A DNA stretch of 64,000 bases from Citrobacter sp. Res13-Sevr-PEB04-36 (GCF_015672735.1 NZ_JADABY010000057.1:1-64000); one strand, 5' to 3'. Positions 30,072 through 40,778 are shown, counted from the first letter of the stretch. Numbers and translations: made by a program. Notes: a model not told the origin generated them from the letters alone.

Positions 30072-31547
30072 TTGCAATACAACGAGTCACTTAATATTTC
30101 CCAACTGCGGGTTGTTCTTCATTTGTGCGGGTTTCTGGTTCTTCTGTACAGCTTCTCTATGCTGCCGCCAATGGCCATCGCCTTGTTGAACAAAGAACGG
30201 AGCTATTTCGCTTTCTTAAGCACGTTTACCATTTTTTTTACCCTCGGCGGTGGTGCCTGGCTGGCAACAAAACGCGCGGGGATTCAGCTACGTACCCGAG
30301 ATGGTTTTGTCATTATCGTTCTGTTCTGGCTGCTTTTTTCATTCATCAGTGCCATGCCGATGTGGATGGAAGATGGGTTAAACCTCTCTTTTGCCGATGC
30401 CCTGTTTGAAGGCGTCTCCGGTATTACCACCACCGGGGCGACGGTTATTGGCGACGTCGGCGCCATGCCCAGGTCCTATCTGTATTATCGGGCTCAGCTC
30501 AATTTCATCGGCGGCCTTGGCGTTATCGTCCTCGCCGTTGCCGTCCTGCCCCTACTGGGGATAGGCGGCATGAAGCTGTATCAGTCTGAAATGCCGGGGC
30601 CGTTTAAAGAAGAACGCCTCACCCCTCGGCTTGCCGATACCGCACGCACGTTGTGGCTAACCTATGTCACGCTGGGGCTTATCTGTACGCTGGCCTACTG
30701 GGTTGCCGGCATGTCGTTTTTCGATGCGCTGTGTCACGGGCTTTCAACCGTCTCCCTCGGCGGCTTTTCCACCCGAAGCGAGAGTATTGGCTTTTATAAC
30801 AGCCACGCCATTGAGCTTGTCGCCGGGCTATTTTCACTGCTTTCAGCGTTTAACTTCACCCTCTGGTATGTCGCCATTGTGAAGCGGACCTTCAAGCCAT
30901 TTCGCCGTAATGCCGAACTGCAGCTGTTTCTGATTATTGCCGTGATTCTCACCCTGATCGCCACCTGGCAGGTCTGGCGGGCAGGTATGTACACTATAAC
31001 GGACAGTCTTGTGCATGCCTTTTTTCTGGCAAGCTCAATGCTCACAGACAATGGCCTGTCGACTGCGGATTACGCACAGTGGCCCTCGCACACTATCTTC
31101 ATGTTACTTAGCGCCAGCTTCATCGGGGGTTGCGTGGGGTCAACTTGCGGAGGCATTAAGGCACTACGCTTCTTAATTATGTTCAAACAGTGCAGGCAGG
31201 AATTACACCAACTGGCCCATCCTCGCGCGCTGTTGAATATCAAAGTAGGTAATAGTGTGGTTAACGAGCGCATGATCCGCTCGGTATGGAGCTTCTTTTT
31301 TCTCTACGTTTTGTTTACCAGTTTTTTCGTCTGGGCACTCAATTTGATGGGTTACGATCTCTTTTCCTCTTTTGCCACCGTCGCGGCTTGTATCAATAAT
31401 ATGGGGCTGGGATTTGGCGTCACGGCGGTCACGTTTGGCACATTAAGCGAAGAGGCAAAGCTGTTGATGTGCGCGGCAATGATCATGGGGCGTCTGGAGA
31501 TCTACCCCATATTGATCCTTTTCTCGCGCATGTTCTGGCGGGCGTAA
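30072..31547 (+). CDS. TrkH-family potassium uptake channel subunit (extra paralog)
   Basis: 491-residue TrkH/TrkG-type membrane protein. The four selectivity-filter repeats can be read: TTTGATVIG, TVSLGGFSTR, SMLTDNGLSTAD and CINNMGLGFGV, each with its filter glycine. The intramembrane loop region GGCVGSTCGGIKALR is present. It would import K+ with the cytoplasmic NAD-binding protein TrkA. The TTG at 30072 has GGGGGA seven bases upstream; another TTG at 30033 lacks one. It is divergent from ygiQ and is not at the usual trkH locus, so it is probably a second copy. In E. coli K-12 no trk gene lies here. Confidence 0.9.
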   Translation: MQYNESLNISQLRVVLHLCGFLVLLYSFSMLPPMAIALLNKERSYFAFLSTFTIFFTLGGGAWLATKRAGIQLRTRDGFVIIVLFWLLFSFISAMPMWMEDGLNLSFADALFEGVSGITTTGATVIGDVGAMPRSYLYYRAQLNFIGGLGVIVLAVAVLPLLGIGGMKLYQSEMPGPFKEERLTPRLADTARTLWLTYVTLGLICTLAYWVAGMSFFDALCHGLSTVSLGGFSTRSESIGFYNSHAIELVAGLFSLLSAFNFTLWYVAIVKRTFKPFRRNAELQLFLIIAVILTLIATWQVWRAGMYTITDSLVHAFFLASSMLTDNGLSTADYAQWPSHTIFMLLSASFIGGCVGSTCGGIKALRFLIMFKQCRQELHQLAHPRALLNIKVGNSVVNERMIRSVWSFFFLYVLFTSFFVWALNLMGYDLFSSFATVAACINNMGLGFGVTAVTFGTLSEEAKLLMCAAMIMGRLEIYPILILFSRMFWRA

Positions 31548-31563
31548 CAGAATATCCGGCGCA

Positions 31564-32976
31564 TTACGGCGCCGGGTTCACCAACATCTGTCCGATCGAG
31601 CCACGATCGGCCATTTCCAGCGTCTGGCTGTTAAAGTAGAACGGGAAATGCGCCCAGGAAGGCTGACCGTAATAGACCAGCAGCTCAACTTGCCCATCCA
31701 CCCAAACGGTATCTTTCCAGCCCCGGTCTTCCGGGAACGGCATCGCGCCATTCACGTTGCGGATCAGGAAAGAGACGCCTTCGATATGGAATGACTGCGG
31801 CATATCCGCCCGCACCGTCCAGCGCTCCCAGGAGCCCTGCTGAGCGGTAATATCCATGCGGTTTACATCCCACAACTGCCCATTGATACCGGGATCGTCA
31901 TCAAGGCTGATTTCACGGCTACGAATCGGTGAGCCGCTTAAAATTTCCGTTGGCAACAAACGCATCGGCAGACTGTCAGTCACCAGCGGCAGCAGCCCGG
32001 TCGGGCGCAAGGTCAGTACCAGCGTGGAAATCAGAATGCTCGAAGGCTCGAAGAAGCCGCGGATCCTGTCGACAATACTGGCGGCCTCACCACAGGTGAT
32101 CGACACTTCATCGCCGTTGGTCATATCCACCAGAATCTCCCGGCGTTCGCCCGGTGCCAGCGAGAGTTGCTTCACCGAAACGGGCGCGGGTAAAAAGCCC
32201 TGATCGCCAGAAATCACATGCAGCGCTCGACCGTCACTCATTTGCAACTGGTAACGACGCGAGTTCGAGGCATTCAGTAAACGCAAACGCACCCAGCCGC
32301 GGGACACTTCCACATACGGGCTTTGCGCGCCGTTAACCAATAGCGTGTCACCAACAAATCCGCCGCTGCCCGGCTCGCTATATTCCGGCGTGCCAAAGTT
32401 ATCCAGACGCTTATCCTGAATAATGACCGGGAAATCATCGACACCATAATGATTGGGAATCGGCAGCGATTTACTTACTTCATCTTCAATCAGCCACATA
32501 CCGGCCAGACCGTTATAGACCTGCTGCGCGGTACGGTTCGGCGTATTGGCGTGATACCACAACGTGGCGGCATTCTGGCGAATGGGCAACACTGGCGCCC
32601 AGTCCGCATTCGGCGACATCATGCGTGCCGGCCCGCCCATCAGTGGACCGGGAACCTGCAACCCGGCGATAGTCATTGAGACATTCTCGGTCAGACGGTT
32701 GCTATAAATCAGCTTGACGTCATCCCCTTTCCAGACGCGGATGGTCGGCCCCAGGTAGCGCCCGTTAATCCCCCAGACAGGTGCGCGGGTACCTTGCGTA
32801 AAGGACCAGTGAGCGCGTTGCAGGGTCATAAATAGCGGCTGCCCCCGGCGGGACTCCAGCAGTGGCGGAACAGGTAGCGGTTGTTGCTGACCGGCAGCAT
32901 TAGCCTTCAGCGGAATCGCACCTGCACACAGTGCGATCCCCGATGTCTGAATGAACTGACGCCGACTGAGTGACAT
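31564..32976 (-). CDS. ftsP: Cell-division protein FtsP (SufI)
   Basis: 470-residue periplasmic protein with the multicopper-oxidase fold but without copper sites, same length as E. coli FtsP. It stabilises the divisome under stress. A classic twin-arginine signal (SRRQFIQTSGIALCAGAIPL, cleavage after KANA) is the model Tat substrate sequence. It lies 71 bases after plsC and points the same way, as in E. coli. Confidence 0.97.
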   Translation of the reverse strand: MSLSRRQFIQTSGIALCAGAIPLKANAAGQQQPLPVPPLLESRRGQPLFMTLQRAHWSFTQGTRAPVWGINGRYLGPTIRVWKGDDVKLIYSNRLTENVSMTIAGLQVPGPLMGGPARMMSPNADWAPVLPIRQNAATLWYHANTPNRTAQQVYNGLAGMWLIEDEVSKSLPIPNHYGVDDFPVIIQDKRLDNFGTPEYSEPGSGGFVGDTLLVNGAQSPYVEVSRGWVRLRLLNASNSRRYQLQMSDGRALHVISGDQGFLPAPVSVKQLSLAPGERREILVDMTNGDEVSITCGEAASIVDRIRGFFEPSSILISTLVLTLRPTGLLPLVTDSLPMRLLPTEILSGSPIRSREISLDDDPGINGQLWDVNRMDITAQQGSWERWTVRADMPQSFHIEGVSFLIRNVNGAMPFPEDRGWKDTVWVDGQVELLVYYGQPSWAHFPFYFNSQTLEMADRGSIGQMLVNPAP

Positions 32977-33047
32977 ATAAGCTCCATGTAAAACTGGCTA
33001 TTAACACGCAGGAAAGCATTTCCTGTAACAAACTCGAATGGCGCGAA

Positions 33048-33785
33048 TCACACCTTACCGGCAGCTTCTCGCTCGGCAACTTCTTTGTCGAGTTCGGCGA
33101 TTTTTTGTTCCATTAACGTGCGGCAATGCGCAGCCAGTTCACGAACCTGATCCTTACCATAGTGGCTGATATCTACTGGCGGTAACATCTCGACGATCGC
33201 CAGACCATTATTTAATCGGTTAAGTTTAATCTTATTCGAGGTCGTTGATACGCACACCGGGATCACCGGAACACCCGCGGCGATTGCCGCATGAAACGCG
33301 CCGGTTTTAAACGGCAGCAGACCACGGCCACGGCTACGCGTACCTTCCGGGAACATCCAAATAGAGATACGGCGTTTTTTAAAATGATTAACTACCGTCG
33401 CAATGGTGCTGTGCGCTTTGGCGCGATTGTTTCTGTCGATCAACAGGTTACCGGTGAGCCAGTACAACAAGCCGAAGAACGGGACCCACAGCAGGCTTTT
33501 TTTACCGACCGTTACTGTCGGTGGCTGTACGATATTCGCAGCGGTAACCATGTCGTAGTTATTCTGATGGTTACAAATATAGATAGCGTTGCCATAGTCC
33601 TTTGCATCAGGGGGCATTCGGCATTCCACCTTCAGGCCGTACAGGGGAGCCAGTCGACCAAACATACGGCCAAACGTAGAGACGTGTTTTGGGTTTCGCG
33701 GGCTGAACAGACAGTATATACAGCCAAAAACACAGACCAGAATGCAGTAAATAACGGTAATGAATAAACGGAAAATATATAGCAT
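33048..33785 (-). CDS. plsC: 1-acyl-sn-glycerol-3-phosphate acyltransferase
   Basis: 245-residue inner-membrane enzyme that makes phosphatidic acid from lysophosphatidic acid. The acyltransferase motifs are NHQNNYD (HX4D), GNLLIDRNN, FPEGTRS and VPVIPVCVS. An N-terminal hydrophobic segment (residues 1-25) anchors it. Same length as in E. coli, and it lies between parC and ftsP as there. Confidence 0.97.
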   Translation of the reverse strand: MLYIFRLFITVIYCILVCVFGCIYCLFSPRNPKHVSTFGRMFGRLAPLYGLKVECRMPPDAKDYGNAIYICNHQNNYDMVTAANIVQPPTVTVGKKSLLWVPFFGLLYWLTGNLLIDRNNRAKAHSTIATVVNHFKKRRISIWMFPEGTRSRGRGLLPFKTGAFHAAIAAGVPVIPVCVSTTSNKIKLNRLNNGLAIVEMLPPVDISHYGKDQVRELAAHCRTLMEQKIAELDKEVAEREAAGKV

Positions 33786-33937
33786 AACAACCTCTAAGGC
33801 CTAAGAGCCTGGCATTTTACGTCACCTGATGCAGAACCCTGCGTCAGGTTAGGGCTTTGTTAAGAGCGGCTCTCTGGAAAAGCGTATTGTTAATCGCAAT
33901 GCACGAATAAACAACGGTTTCACGGGATTTTTTAATG

Positions 33938-33971
33938 CTGACTCTCCCTGCGTAAAAGCAAGGAGAGTCAG
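33938..33971 (-). terminator. Rho-independent terminator of parC
   Basis: CTGACTCTCC...GGAGAGTCAG forms a ten-pair stem ten bases after the parC stop codon. On the minus strand it is followed by CATTAAAAAAT. Confidence 0.75.
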
Positions 33972-33980
33972 ACGACAGCG

Positions 33981-36239
33981 TTATTCTTCGCTATCGCCCT
34001 GGCTGGCGCGTCGGGGCGAGTCAACCTCGATACGGTCGATGCGCTGCAAACCGCGCATCAGCGTACCGCGACGACCACGCTCGCCGGTCACCTTCTGCAG
34101 TTCTTCAGGACGCAGTTTAATTTTGCGTTTACCAACATGAATGGTCAGCGTACTTTGTGGCGGCAACACATAGAGGTGTGCCAGTCCATCATCACCTTTC
34201 GCCGCTTCCGCAGACGGAATGTTGATGATCTTGTTCCCTTTCCCTTTCGACAATTGCGGCAGGTCACTGACAGGGAACATCAACATACGCCCAGCATGGG
34301 TGATCGCCAGCAGCATGTCGCTTTCATCTTCAAGCACCACCGGCGGCATCACATGCGCGTTCTCCGGTAACGTAATCAATGCCTTACCTGCACGGTTACG
34401 CGCCACTAAGTCATTAAAGGTGCAGACGAAACCGTAGCCAGCATCGGAGGCCATCAGCAGCTTCTGATCATCGCTTTCCATCAGCATATGCTCAACCGTC
34501 GCTCCCGGCGGCAGCGTGAGTTTACCGGTCAGCGGTTCGCCCTGACCGCGCGCCGACGGCAGCGTAATAGGATCGATGGCATAGCTACGCCCGGTTGAGT
34601 CCACGAACACCACCGGCTGGTTACTCTTGCCCTTCACCGCCGCCTTGTAGCTGTCACCCGCTTTATAGCTTAAGCCCGGCGCATCAATGTCATGGCCTTT
34701 GGCGCTACGCACCCAGCCGCTTTGCGACAGCACAATAGTGACCGGCTCAGACGGCAGCATATCGTGCTCGCTCATCGCCTTCGCTTCTTCGCGCTCTTTC
34801 AGCGGAGAACGACGATCGTCGCCATAGGCATCTGAGTCTGCCTGCAGCTCTTTCTTCAGCAGGTTACTCATCTTACGCTCTGAGGCCAGAATGCCCTGCA
34901 GCTGATCGCGTTCTTTCGCCAGCTCGTCCTGCTCGCCGCGAATTTTGATCTCTTCCAGTTTGGCAAGATGACGCAACTTCAATTCGAGGATGGCTTCAGC
35001 CTGGGTTTCAGAAATGCCAAACCGCGACATCAGCTCAGGCTTCGGTTCATCTTCATGACGAATAATTTCAATCACTTCGTCAATGTTGAGGAACGCCACC
35101 AGCAAACCTTCGAGGATGTGCAGGCGCTTGAGGACTTTTTCCAGACGATAGTTCAGGCGACGACGCACGGTATCGCGGCGGAACGCCAGCCATTCGGTGA
35201 GGATCTCCAGCAGGTTTTTCACCGCCGGGCGACCGTCGAGGCCAATCATGTTCAGGTTGATGCGGTAGCTTTTTTCCAGATCGGTGGTGGCAAACAGGTG
35301 GTTCATCACCTGCTCCATATCCACACGGTTGGAGCGCGGCACGATCACCAGACGGGTCGGGTTTTCGTGATCCGACTCGTCGCGCAGATCGTCCACCATT
35401 GGCAGCTTTTTATTGCGCATCTGGGCGGCAATCTGTTCCAGCACTTTGGCACCGGAAACCTGATGTGGCAGCGCGGAAATCACCACCGCGCCATCCTCTT
35501 TGGTCCAGACCGCACGCATACGCACGGAGCCACGTCCGTTTTCGTAAATCTTACGAATTTCCGCACGCGGGGTAATGATTTCGGCTTCAGTCGGGTAATC
35601 CGGTCCCTGGACGATATCCAGCAGCTGATCCAGCGTCGTTTTCGGCTGCTCAATCAGCGTAATCGCCGCTTTTGCCACTTCACGCAGGTTATGTGGCGGA
35701 ATGTCCGTTGCCATGCCGACCGCAATACCGGTGGTGCCGTTCAGCAGAATATTCGGCAAACGCGCAGGCAGCATCTTCGGCTCCTGCATGGTGCCGTCGA
35801 AGTTTGGCACCCAGTCCGACGTCCCCTGGCCGAGTTCCCCCAGCAGCAGTTCCGCATATTTAGACAGTCGAGATTCGGTATAACGCATCGCCGCGAACGA
35901 TTTCGGATCGTCCGGTGCCCCCCAGTTCCCCTGCCCGTCAACCAGCGGATAACGGTAAGAGAACGGCTGCGCCATCAGCACCATCGCTTCATAGCAGGCG
36001 CTGTCGCCGTGTGGGTGGTATTTACCCAGTACGTCGCCGACGGTACGGGCGGATTTTTTAAATTTGGCGCTGGCATTCAGCCCCAGTTCGGACATCGCGT
36101 AAACGATGCGTCGCTGAACGGGTTTCAGACCATCACCAATAAACGGCAACGCCCTGTCCATGATGACGTACATGGAATAGTTCAGATAGGCGTTTTCCGT
36201 GAATTCATGCAGCGCAAGGCGCTCTGCCATATCGCTCAT
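33981..36239 (-). CDS. parC: DNA topoisomerase IV subunit A
   Basis: 752-residue ParC, same length as in E. coli. With ParE it decatenates sister chromosomes. The catalytic tyrosine is Tyr120 in AAMRYTES. The quinolone-determining stretch [13 protein letters not shown] has Ser80 and Glu84, both wild type. The C-terminal beta-propeller spans about 500-752. The start at 36239 opens [16 protein letters not shown]; a longer frame to 36293 lacks similarity. Confidence 0.98.
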   Translation of the reverse strand: MSDMAERLALHEFTENAYLNYSMYVIMDRALPFIGDGLKPVQRRIVYAMSELGLNASAKFKKSARTVGDVLGKYHPHGDSACYEAMVLMAQPFSYRYPLVDGQGNWGAPDDPKSFAAMRYTESRLSKYAELLLGELGQGTSDWVPNFDGTMQEPKMLPARLPNILLNGTTGIAVGMATDIPPHNLREVAKAAITLIEQPKTTLDQLLDIVQGPDYPTEAEIITPRAEIRKIYENGRGSVRMRAVWTKEDGAVVISALPHQVSGAKVLEQIAAQMRNKKLPMVDDLRDESDHENPTRLVIVPRSNRVDMEQVMNHLFATTDLEKSYRINLNMIGLDGRPAVKNLLEILTEWLAFRRDTVRRRLNYRLEKVLKRLHILEGLLVAFLNIDEVIEIIRHEDEPKPELMSRFGISETQAEAILELKLRHLAKLEEIKIRGEQDELAKERDQLQGILASERKMSNLLKKELQADSDAYGDDRRSPLKEREEAKAMSEHDMLPSEPVTIVLSQSGWVRSAKGHDIDAPGLSYKAGDSYKAAVKGKSNQPVVFVDSTGRSYAIDPITLPSARGQGEPLTGKLTLPPGATVEHMLMESDDQKLLMASDAGYGFVCTFNDLVARNRAGKALITLPENAHVMPPVVLEDESDMLLAITHAGRMLMFPVSDLPQLSKGKGNKIINIPSAEAAKGDDGLAHLYVLPPQSTLTIHVGKRKIKLRPEELQKVTGERGRRGTLMRGLQRIDRIEVDSPRRASQGDSEE

Positions 36240-36395
36240 TAATCGTGGTTCCTCAACTGTTAGCCCGAACAATACCCGGTATTCGTCAGGCAATATTGCC
36301 GCAGATACTACCCTATCTGGCGAGTTGAGTCACAAAGTTCAGTGGTTTTGCCGCCGCAGCGACGCGACGGCAATCTTTACTGCAGCATCCGTTTA

Positions 36396-38003
36396 TCAGT
36401 GCGCCCGGATATAAAGTTCTTTGCTGTATACATAGTCCTGCGGATTTTGCACAGGAAAGCCGCCCACGTAGGGTTTCAACAATTTAATCAACGGCTGATA
36501 GTAAAGGGGAATGATCGGAGCTTGCTGATGAATAATCTCTTCGGCTTGCGTATAGAGCAGGTTCCTCTGCGCGGCGTCAGACGTACGGGCAGCCTGAGCC
36601 AGCAGCGCATCGTAGTGCGCGTCATGCCATCGCCCCACATTCTCTGCATTCCCCGACTGTAGTGTATTCAAAAATGTTGATGCTTCGTTGTAGGTCGCAT
36701 CCCACGACTGGCGAGACAACATGAAATCCCCTTCACGTCGTGCATCCAGGTACGTTTTCCACTCCATAGTGCGCAGCTTAACATCCGCGCCAAGCCATTT
36801 TTTCCACTCAGAAGACAAGGCAATGGCCGTTTTCTCATGCAGGTCGTACTTATTGTAAAACAGCTCAAAGGTTAAAGGATGCTGTGCGTCGAACCCGGCC
36901 TGTTTCAATAAGGCTTTTGCCTCTGCAACCCGTTCGTTCATCGGTGCCTGTAGATCGGTCAGCACTGGTGGTGTAAAACCAGCGACCTGCGGGGGCGTAA
37001 GAGTCGTGGCTGGCGTGCGAAGCCCAAGCACTTTCTCAGCAATCAGTTGCCGGTTGACGGTCAAGTACAGCGCCCGACGTACCCGGACATCATTGAACGG
37101 GGCCTTGAGCGTGTTGAAGTTATAATATTCGCTGTTCAGGCGGGGGAGCACCCGCAGCTCACCCGGCAGGTTTTTTTCTATCGCCGGAATTTGCTGGGTC
37201 GGCACCCAGGTGAGATCAACCTCACCGGCACGGTAGCGGTTGTAGCCCGTTACGGCATTATCCAGAGCCAGATATTCTACCTGCTGTAAAACCGTATGTT
37301 GTGCATCTCGATAACGTGGATTTTTACGCGCCACGATCTTCTCGTTGACCACCCATTTGTCCAGCACGAATGCGCCATTAGACACCAGATGTTCTGGCTT
37401 GCTCCACGCATCGCCATATTGCGACAGGGTATGCTGCGGCACCGGGAATAACGTGGGCCACGCCAGCATGCTGGTAAACCACGGCACAACCTGTTCGAGC
37501 GAAACTTCAAGCGTCAGATCGTCTACCGCCTTCACCCCCAGCGCACTGACCGGTGATTTACCTTCAACAATCGCCTGCGCATTCTTGATATGCGCCGCCG
37601 CCAGATATCCGGCAAACGGGCTGAGAGTATGCGGGTCAACCGCGCGCTGCCAGCCCGCGACAAAATCATGCGCCGTCAGCGCCACGCCATCTGACCATTG
37701 CAGTCCTTTGCGCAGGTGAAAAATATAACGTTTCCCGCCATCCAGAACGTCCCAACTCTCGGCCTGAGCGGGCTGAACTTTCCCCTCACCGTCCATCCAC
37801 ACCAGCCCCTCAAACAGATCGAGAACAATTTGAGCAGCCGTATTCTCCTCCACTTGTTGGGGGTCGAGAGTGCCCGGATCGCTATGGTTGTTGTAACGAA
37901 AGATTTGCTGCGGGGCGAGCGACGTTCCGTCTGGGATTGTTGCGGCAAAAAGAGGGGAACTGCACATCAGGCTGACCAGCCATAATAATGGACGCGTTTT
38001 CAT
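36396..38003 (-). CDS. ygiS: Periplasmic solute-binding protein YgiS (OppA/DppA family)
   Basis: 535-residue extracellular solute-binding protein family 5, same length as E. coli YgiS. A Sec signal peptide (residues 1-20, LLWLVSLMCSSPLFA) is followed by the bilobed domain (RYNNHSDPGTLDPQQVEENT; LRKGLQWSDGVALTAHDFVAGW). In E. coli it promotes deoxycholate uptake and is targeted by the MqsR toxin. In K-12, mqsA, mqsR and ygiV follow towards ygiW; here only 116 bases separate ygiS and ygiW, so those genes are absent. Confidence 0.95.
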   Translation of the reverse strand: MKTRPLLWLVSLMCSSPLFAATIPDGTSLAPQQIFRYNNHSDPGTLDPQQVEENTAAQIVLDLFEGLVWMDGEGKVQPAQAESWDVLDGGKRYIFHLRKGLQWSDGVALTAHDFVAGWQRAVDPHTLSPFAGYLAAAHIKNAQAIVEGKSPVSALGVKAVDDLTLEVSLEQVVPWFTSMLAWPTLFPVPQHTLSQYGDAWSKPEHLVSNGAFVLDKWVVNEKIVARKNPRYRDAQHTVLQQVEYLALDNAVTGYNRYRAGEVDLTWVPTQQIPAIEKNLPGELRVLPRLNSEYYNFNTLKAPFNDVRVRRALYLTVNRQLIAEKVLGLRTPATTLTPPQVAGFTPPVLTDLQAPMNERVAEAKALLKQAGFDAQHPLTFELFYNKYDLHEKTAIALSSEWKKWLGADVKLRTMEWKTYLDARREGDFMLSRQSWDATYNEASTFLNTLQSGNAENVGRWHDAHYDALLAQAARTSDAAQRNLLYTQAEEIIHQQAPIIPLYYQPLIKLLKPYVGGFPVQNPQDYVYSKELYIRAH

Positions 38004-38091
38004 GATATCTCTGTGCGTAAAAATGGTCCTGCCACTTTACACGTTACTGTCGTTTACAGGCTGATTTGCATCACATTTAAGCACAAAGAAA

Positions 38092-38111
38092 AGGGCCGCG
38101 AACGCGGCCCT
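38092..38111 (-). terminator. Hairpin terminator after ygiW
   Basis: AGGGCCGCG-aa-CGCGGCCCT is a perfect nine-pair stem nine bases past the ygiW stop codon. On the minus strand it is followed by TTTTCTTTG. Confidence 0.75.
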
Positions 38112-38119
38112 GATGGGGA

Positions 38120-38512
38120 TTATTTGGCGACTTTGGTAATCTGTTTCACGTCGATTTCAACGGAGTTCCAGTCTTTATCCACTTCGCCCTGGATTTCTAC
38201 GACATCCTGCGGCGTGACGGTCAAGCCATTCCAGCGCTTGTGGTCGATATCCACGTTCACCGTGCCAGTTGAATCTTTAAACAGGTACAGATCGTCAGAG
38301 ATACGCTCGACGATGTTCCCACGCAGAGTAACCCAGGCATCATCACGCAGCGATTTTGCACTTTCTACCGTCGTGCTGCTGCCATTCGGACCCACAAATC
38401 CGCCTGCCTGGCTTTGCGTCGCTGTTGGGCCAGAGAAGCCGCCCTGCTGCGCTGCCAGAACAGGTGCGGAACACAGTGCCATTACGGCAACCATTGCAGC
38501 TAATTTTTTCAT
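38120..38512 (-). CDS. ygiW: Periplasmic stress protein YgiW (BOF/OB-fold family)
   Basis: 130-residue periplasmic protein, same length as E. coli YgiW (VisP), linked to oxidative and envelope stress. A Sec signal peptide (residues 1-20, ends ALCSAPVLA) precedes the BOF domain ([22 protein letters not shown]). The start at 38512 is preferred because GGGAG lies eight bases upstream; an ATG at 38518 would be too close. It is divergent from qseBC and shares a QseB-type repeat with it. Confidence 0.95.
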   Translation of the reverse strand: MKKLAAMVAVMALCSAPVLAAQQGGFSGPTATQSQAGGFVGPNGSSTTVESAKSLRDDAWVTLRGNIVERISDDLYLFKDSTGTVNVDIDHKRWNGLTVTPQDVVEIQGEVDKDWNSVEIDVKQITKVAK

Positions 38513-38562
38513 CTTCATGTCTCCCTTATCATGTTGTTTCACGACTATTTAATAAGTTAATC

Positions 38563-38578
38563 CTTAACAACTTCTTAA
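38563..38578. promoter_or_regulatory. QseB/PmrA-type direct repeat between ygiW and qseB
   Basis: CTTAA-CAACTT-CTTAA matches the direct repeat with six-base spacer reported for QseB binding and also resembles the PmrA box. Its site between divergent ygiW and qseBC fits autoregulation. Confidence 0.65.
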
Positions 38579-38664
38579 GGCAAAAAAAGATTCTTTTTTG
38601 CTGTACATCCCTGGTTGTCACAAGGTTTACTGACAACCAACAGAGTAAGCGCTGGGAAGAACAT

Positions 38665-39324
38665 ATGCGTATTTTACTGGTAGAAGATGACGCGTTGATT
38701 GGCGACGGCCTGAAAACGGGGCTGAGTAAAATGGGGTTCACCATCGACTGGTTTACCGAAGGTCGTCAGGGTAAAGAGGCGCTTTACAGTGCGCCTTATG
38801 ACGCGGTGATCCTCGACCTGACGCTGCCGGGTATTGACGGCCGCGATATCCTGCGCGAGTGGCGCGCCAAAGGAAAACAGGAGCCGGTGCTGATTTTAAC
38901 CGCCCGCGACGCGCTGGCAGAACGCGTGGAAGGCTTGCGCCTCGGTGCGGATGACTACCTGTGTAAACCCTTTGCGCTGATTGAAGTTGCCGCCCGACTG
39001 GAAGCGCTGGTGCGCCGCGCCAGCGGCCAGGCCACTAGCGAACTACGCCACGGTCAGGTGACGCTTAATCCCGGCGCACTGGTCGCCTCGCTCGCGGGAG
39101 AGCCGTTGTCGCTCAAGCCGAAGGAGTTCGCCCTGCTTGAGTTGTTGATGCGCAATAAAGGGCGAGTCCTGCCCCGTAAACACATTGAAGAAAAACTGTA
39201 TAACTGGGATGAAAACGTCTCCAGCAATGCAGTTGAAGTGCACGTCCATCACTTACGCCGTAAGCTCGGCAGTGACTTTATCCGTACCGTACATGGCATT
39301 GGTTACACCCTGGGTGACACATGA
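38665..39324 (+). CDS. qseB: Two-component response regulator QseB
   Basis: 219-residue OmpR-family regulator. The receiver domain covers 1-115, with the phosphoacceptor Asp51 in VILDLTLPG and Lys in CKPFAL. The winged-helix DNA-binding domain covers about 125-219 ([20 protein letters not shown]). The start at 38665 gives [10 protein letters not shown] with GGAAGA upstream; the open frame back to 38356 is on the strand opposite ygiW. It overlaps qseC by four bases. Confidence 0.97.
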   Translation: MRILLVEDDALIGDGLKTGLSKMGFTIDWFTEGRQGKEALYSAPYDAVILDLTLPGIDGRDILREWRAKGKQEPVLILTARDALAERVEGLRLGADDYLCKPFALIEVAARLEALVRRASGQATSELRHGQVTLNPGALVASLAGEPLSLKPKEFALLELLMRNKGRVLPRKHIEEKLYNWDENVSSNAVEVHVHHLRRKLGSDFIRTVHGIGYTLGDT

Positions 39325-40670
39325 AACTCACACAACGCCTCAGCCTGCGCGTCAGGCTAACGCTTATCTTCATCATTTTGGTGCTGGTGACCTGGCTGAT
39401 TTCCAGTTTTGTCGCCTGGAAGCAAACCACCGATAATGTCGACGAGATGTTTGACACGCAGTTGATGCTGTTTGCCAAACGGCTGGTCACGCTGGATCTT
39501 AACGAGCTAAAAGCCTCTGAGCGCTTTGCCCAAACGCCGAAAAAGTTCAAACATGGCCATATTGACGACGATGTACTGACCTTTGCGGTCTACACGCCGG
39601 AAGGAAAAATGGTCCTTCACGACGGTGACAATGGTCAGTACATTCCTTATAGCTATCGCCGGGAAGGGTTTGATGACGGTTATCTGAACGGCGACAACGA
39701 TAAATGGCGCTTTATCTGGCTGACTTCAGCGGATAAAAAGTACCGGGTAGTGGTTGGCCAGGAGTGGGAATACCGCGAAGATATGGCGCTGGCGATTGTG
39801 ACGGCACAGCTGGTGCCGTGGCTGGTCGCCCTGCCGCTGATGCTGTTGATCCTGATTGTGCTATTAAGCCTTGAGCTTAAGCCGCTGAAAAAGCTGGCGC
39901 AGGCTTTACGTTTGCGCGATCCGGATTCAGAAGAGCCTCTGAGCCTGAAGGGTATTCCCGGCGAGGTTCGTCCGCTGGTTGAGTCGCTCAATCAACTGTT
40001 TACCCGTATTCATACCACTATGATACGCGAGCGGCGCTTTACCTCAGATGCCGCGCACGAACTGCGCAGTCCGTTGACAGCGCTCAAGGTTCAAACCGAG
40101 GTGGCGCAACTGTCTGACGATGATCCGCAGGCTCGGCAAAAAGCGCTAATGCAGATGCAGACGGGAATCGACCGCGCCACGCGCCTGGTCGATCAGTTGC
40201 TGACGCTTTCGCGCCTCGACTCGCTCAACAATCTTCAGGATGTCGCCGATATCTCTCTCGACGAGTTACTGCAGTCCGCCGTCATGGATATCTACCACCC
40301 GGCACAGCAGGCCCACATCGACGTACGCTTGCAGATTAACGCTCACGACGTTAAACGCACCGGCCAACCGCTGTTGCTCAGCCTGATGGTCCGCAATCTA
40401 CTGGATAATGCAATCCGCTACAGCCCGCAGGGTAGCGTTGTGGACGTGACGCTCAACGCCCGCTATTTCAGCGTCAAAGATAACGGCCCGGGCGTTACAC
40501 CAGAGGTTCTTCTGCACATTGGTGAACGTTTCTATCGTCCTCCGGGACAAAACGCGACCGGCAGCGGACTGGGCCTGTCGATCGTCCGGCGAATTGCGAC
40601 GCTGCACGGTATGTCGGTGTCATTCGCCAACGCCGCGGAAGGCGGGTTTGAAGCCAAAATCAGCTGGTAA
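39321..40670 (+). CDS. qseC: Sensor histidine kinase QseC
   Basis: 449-residue membrane kinase, same length as in E. coli, partner of QseB and reported to sense autoinducer-3, adrenaline and noradrenaline. TM1 is at about 12-33, the periplasmic sensor at 34-160, and TM2 at about 163-184. The phosphoacceptor is His246 in [11 protein letters not shown]. The ATPase motifs are [19 protein letters not shown] and GSGLGLSIV. The start overlaps the qseB stop (ATGA). Confidence 0.97.
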   Translation: MKLTQRLSLRVRLTLIFIILVLVTWLISSFVAWKQTTDNVDEMFDTQLMLFAKRLVTLDLNELKASERFAQTPKKFKHGHIDDDVLTFAVYTPEGKMVLHDGDNGQYIPYSYRREGFDDGYLNGDNDKWRFIWLTSADKKYRVVVGQEWEYREDMALAIVTAQLVPWLVALPLMLLILIVLLSLELKPLKKLAQALRLRDPDSEEPLSLKGIPGEVRPLVESLNQLFTRIHTTMIRERRFTSDAAHELRSPLTALKVQTEVAQLSDDDPQARQKALMQMQTGIDRATRLVDQLLTLSRLDSLNNLQDVADISLDELLQSAVMDIYHPAQQAHIDVRLQINAHDVKRTGQPLLLSLMVRNLLDNAIRYSPQGSVVDVTLNARYFSVKDNGPGVTPEVLLHIGERFYRPPGQNATGSGLGLSIVRRIATLHGMSVSFANAAEGGFEAKISW

Positions 40671-40778
40671 CGACGAATTATTGCGCTACCAGCAAAAGAC
40701 TTTGCACATTTTGCTAATTTCACCGCACCGATCATCGGCGTAAAATCGCCCTCAAACGTAATTCTTTGAGGACACAAC

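Noticed and set aside
34968-36242. Plus-strand open frame of 424 codons opposite parC
   Set aside because: It is fully antisense to a full-length, highly conserved parC; its residues are rich in His, Gln and Arg as expected of a shadow frame, and it has no ribosome site.
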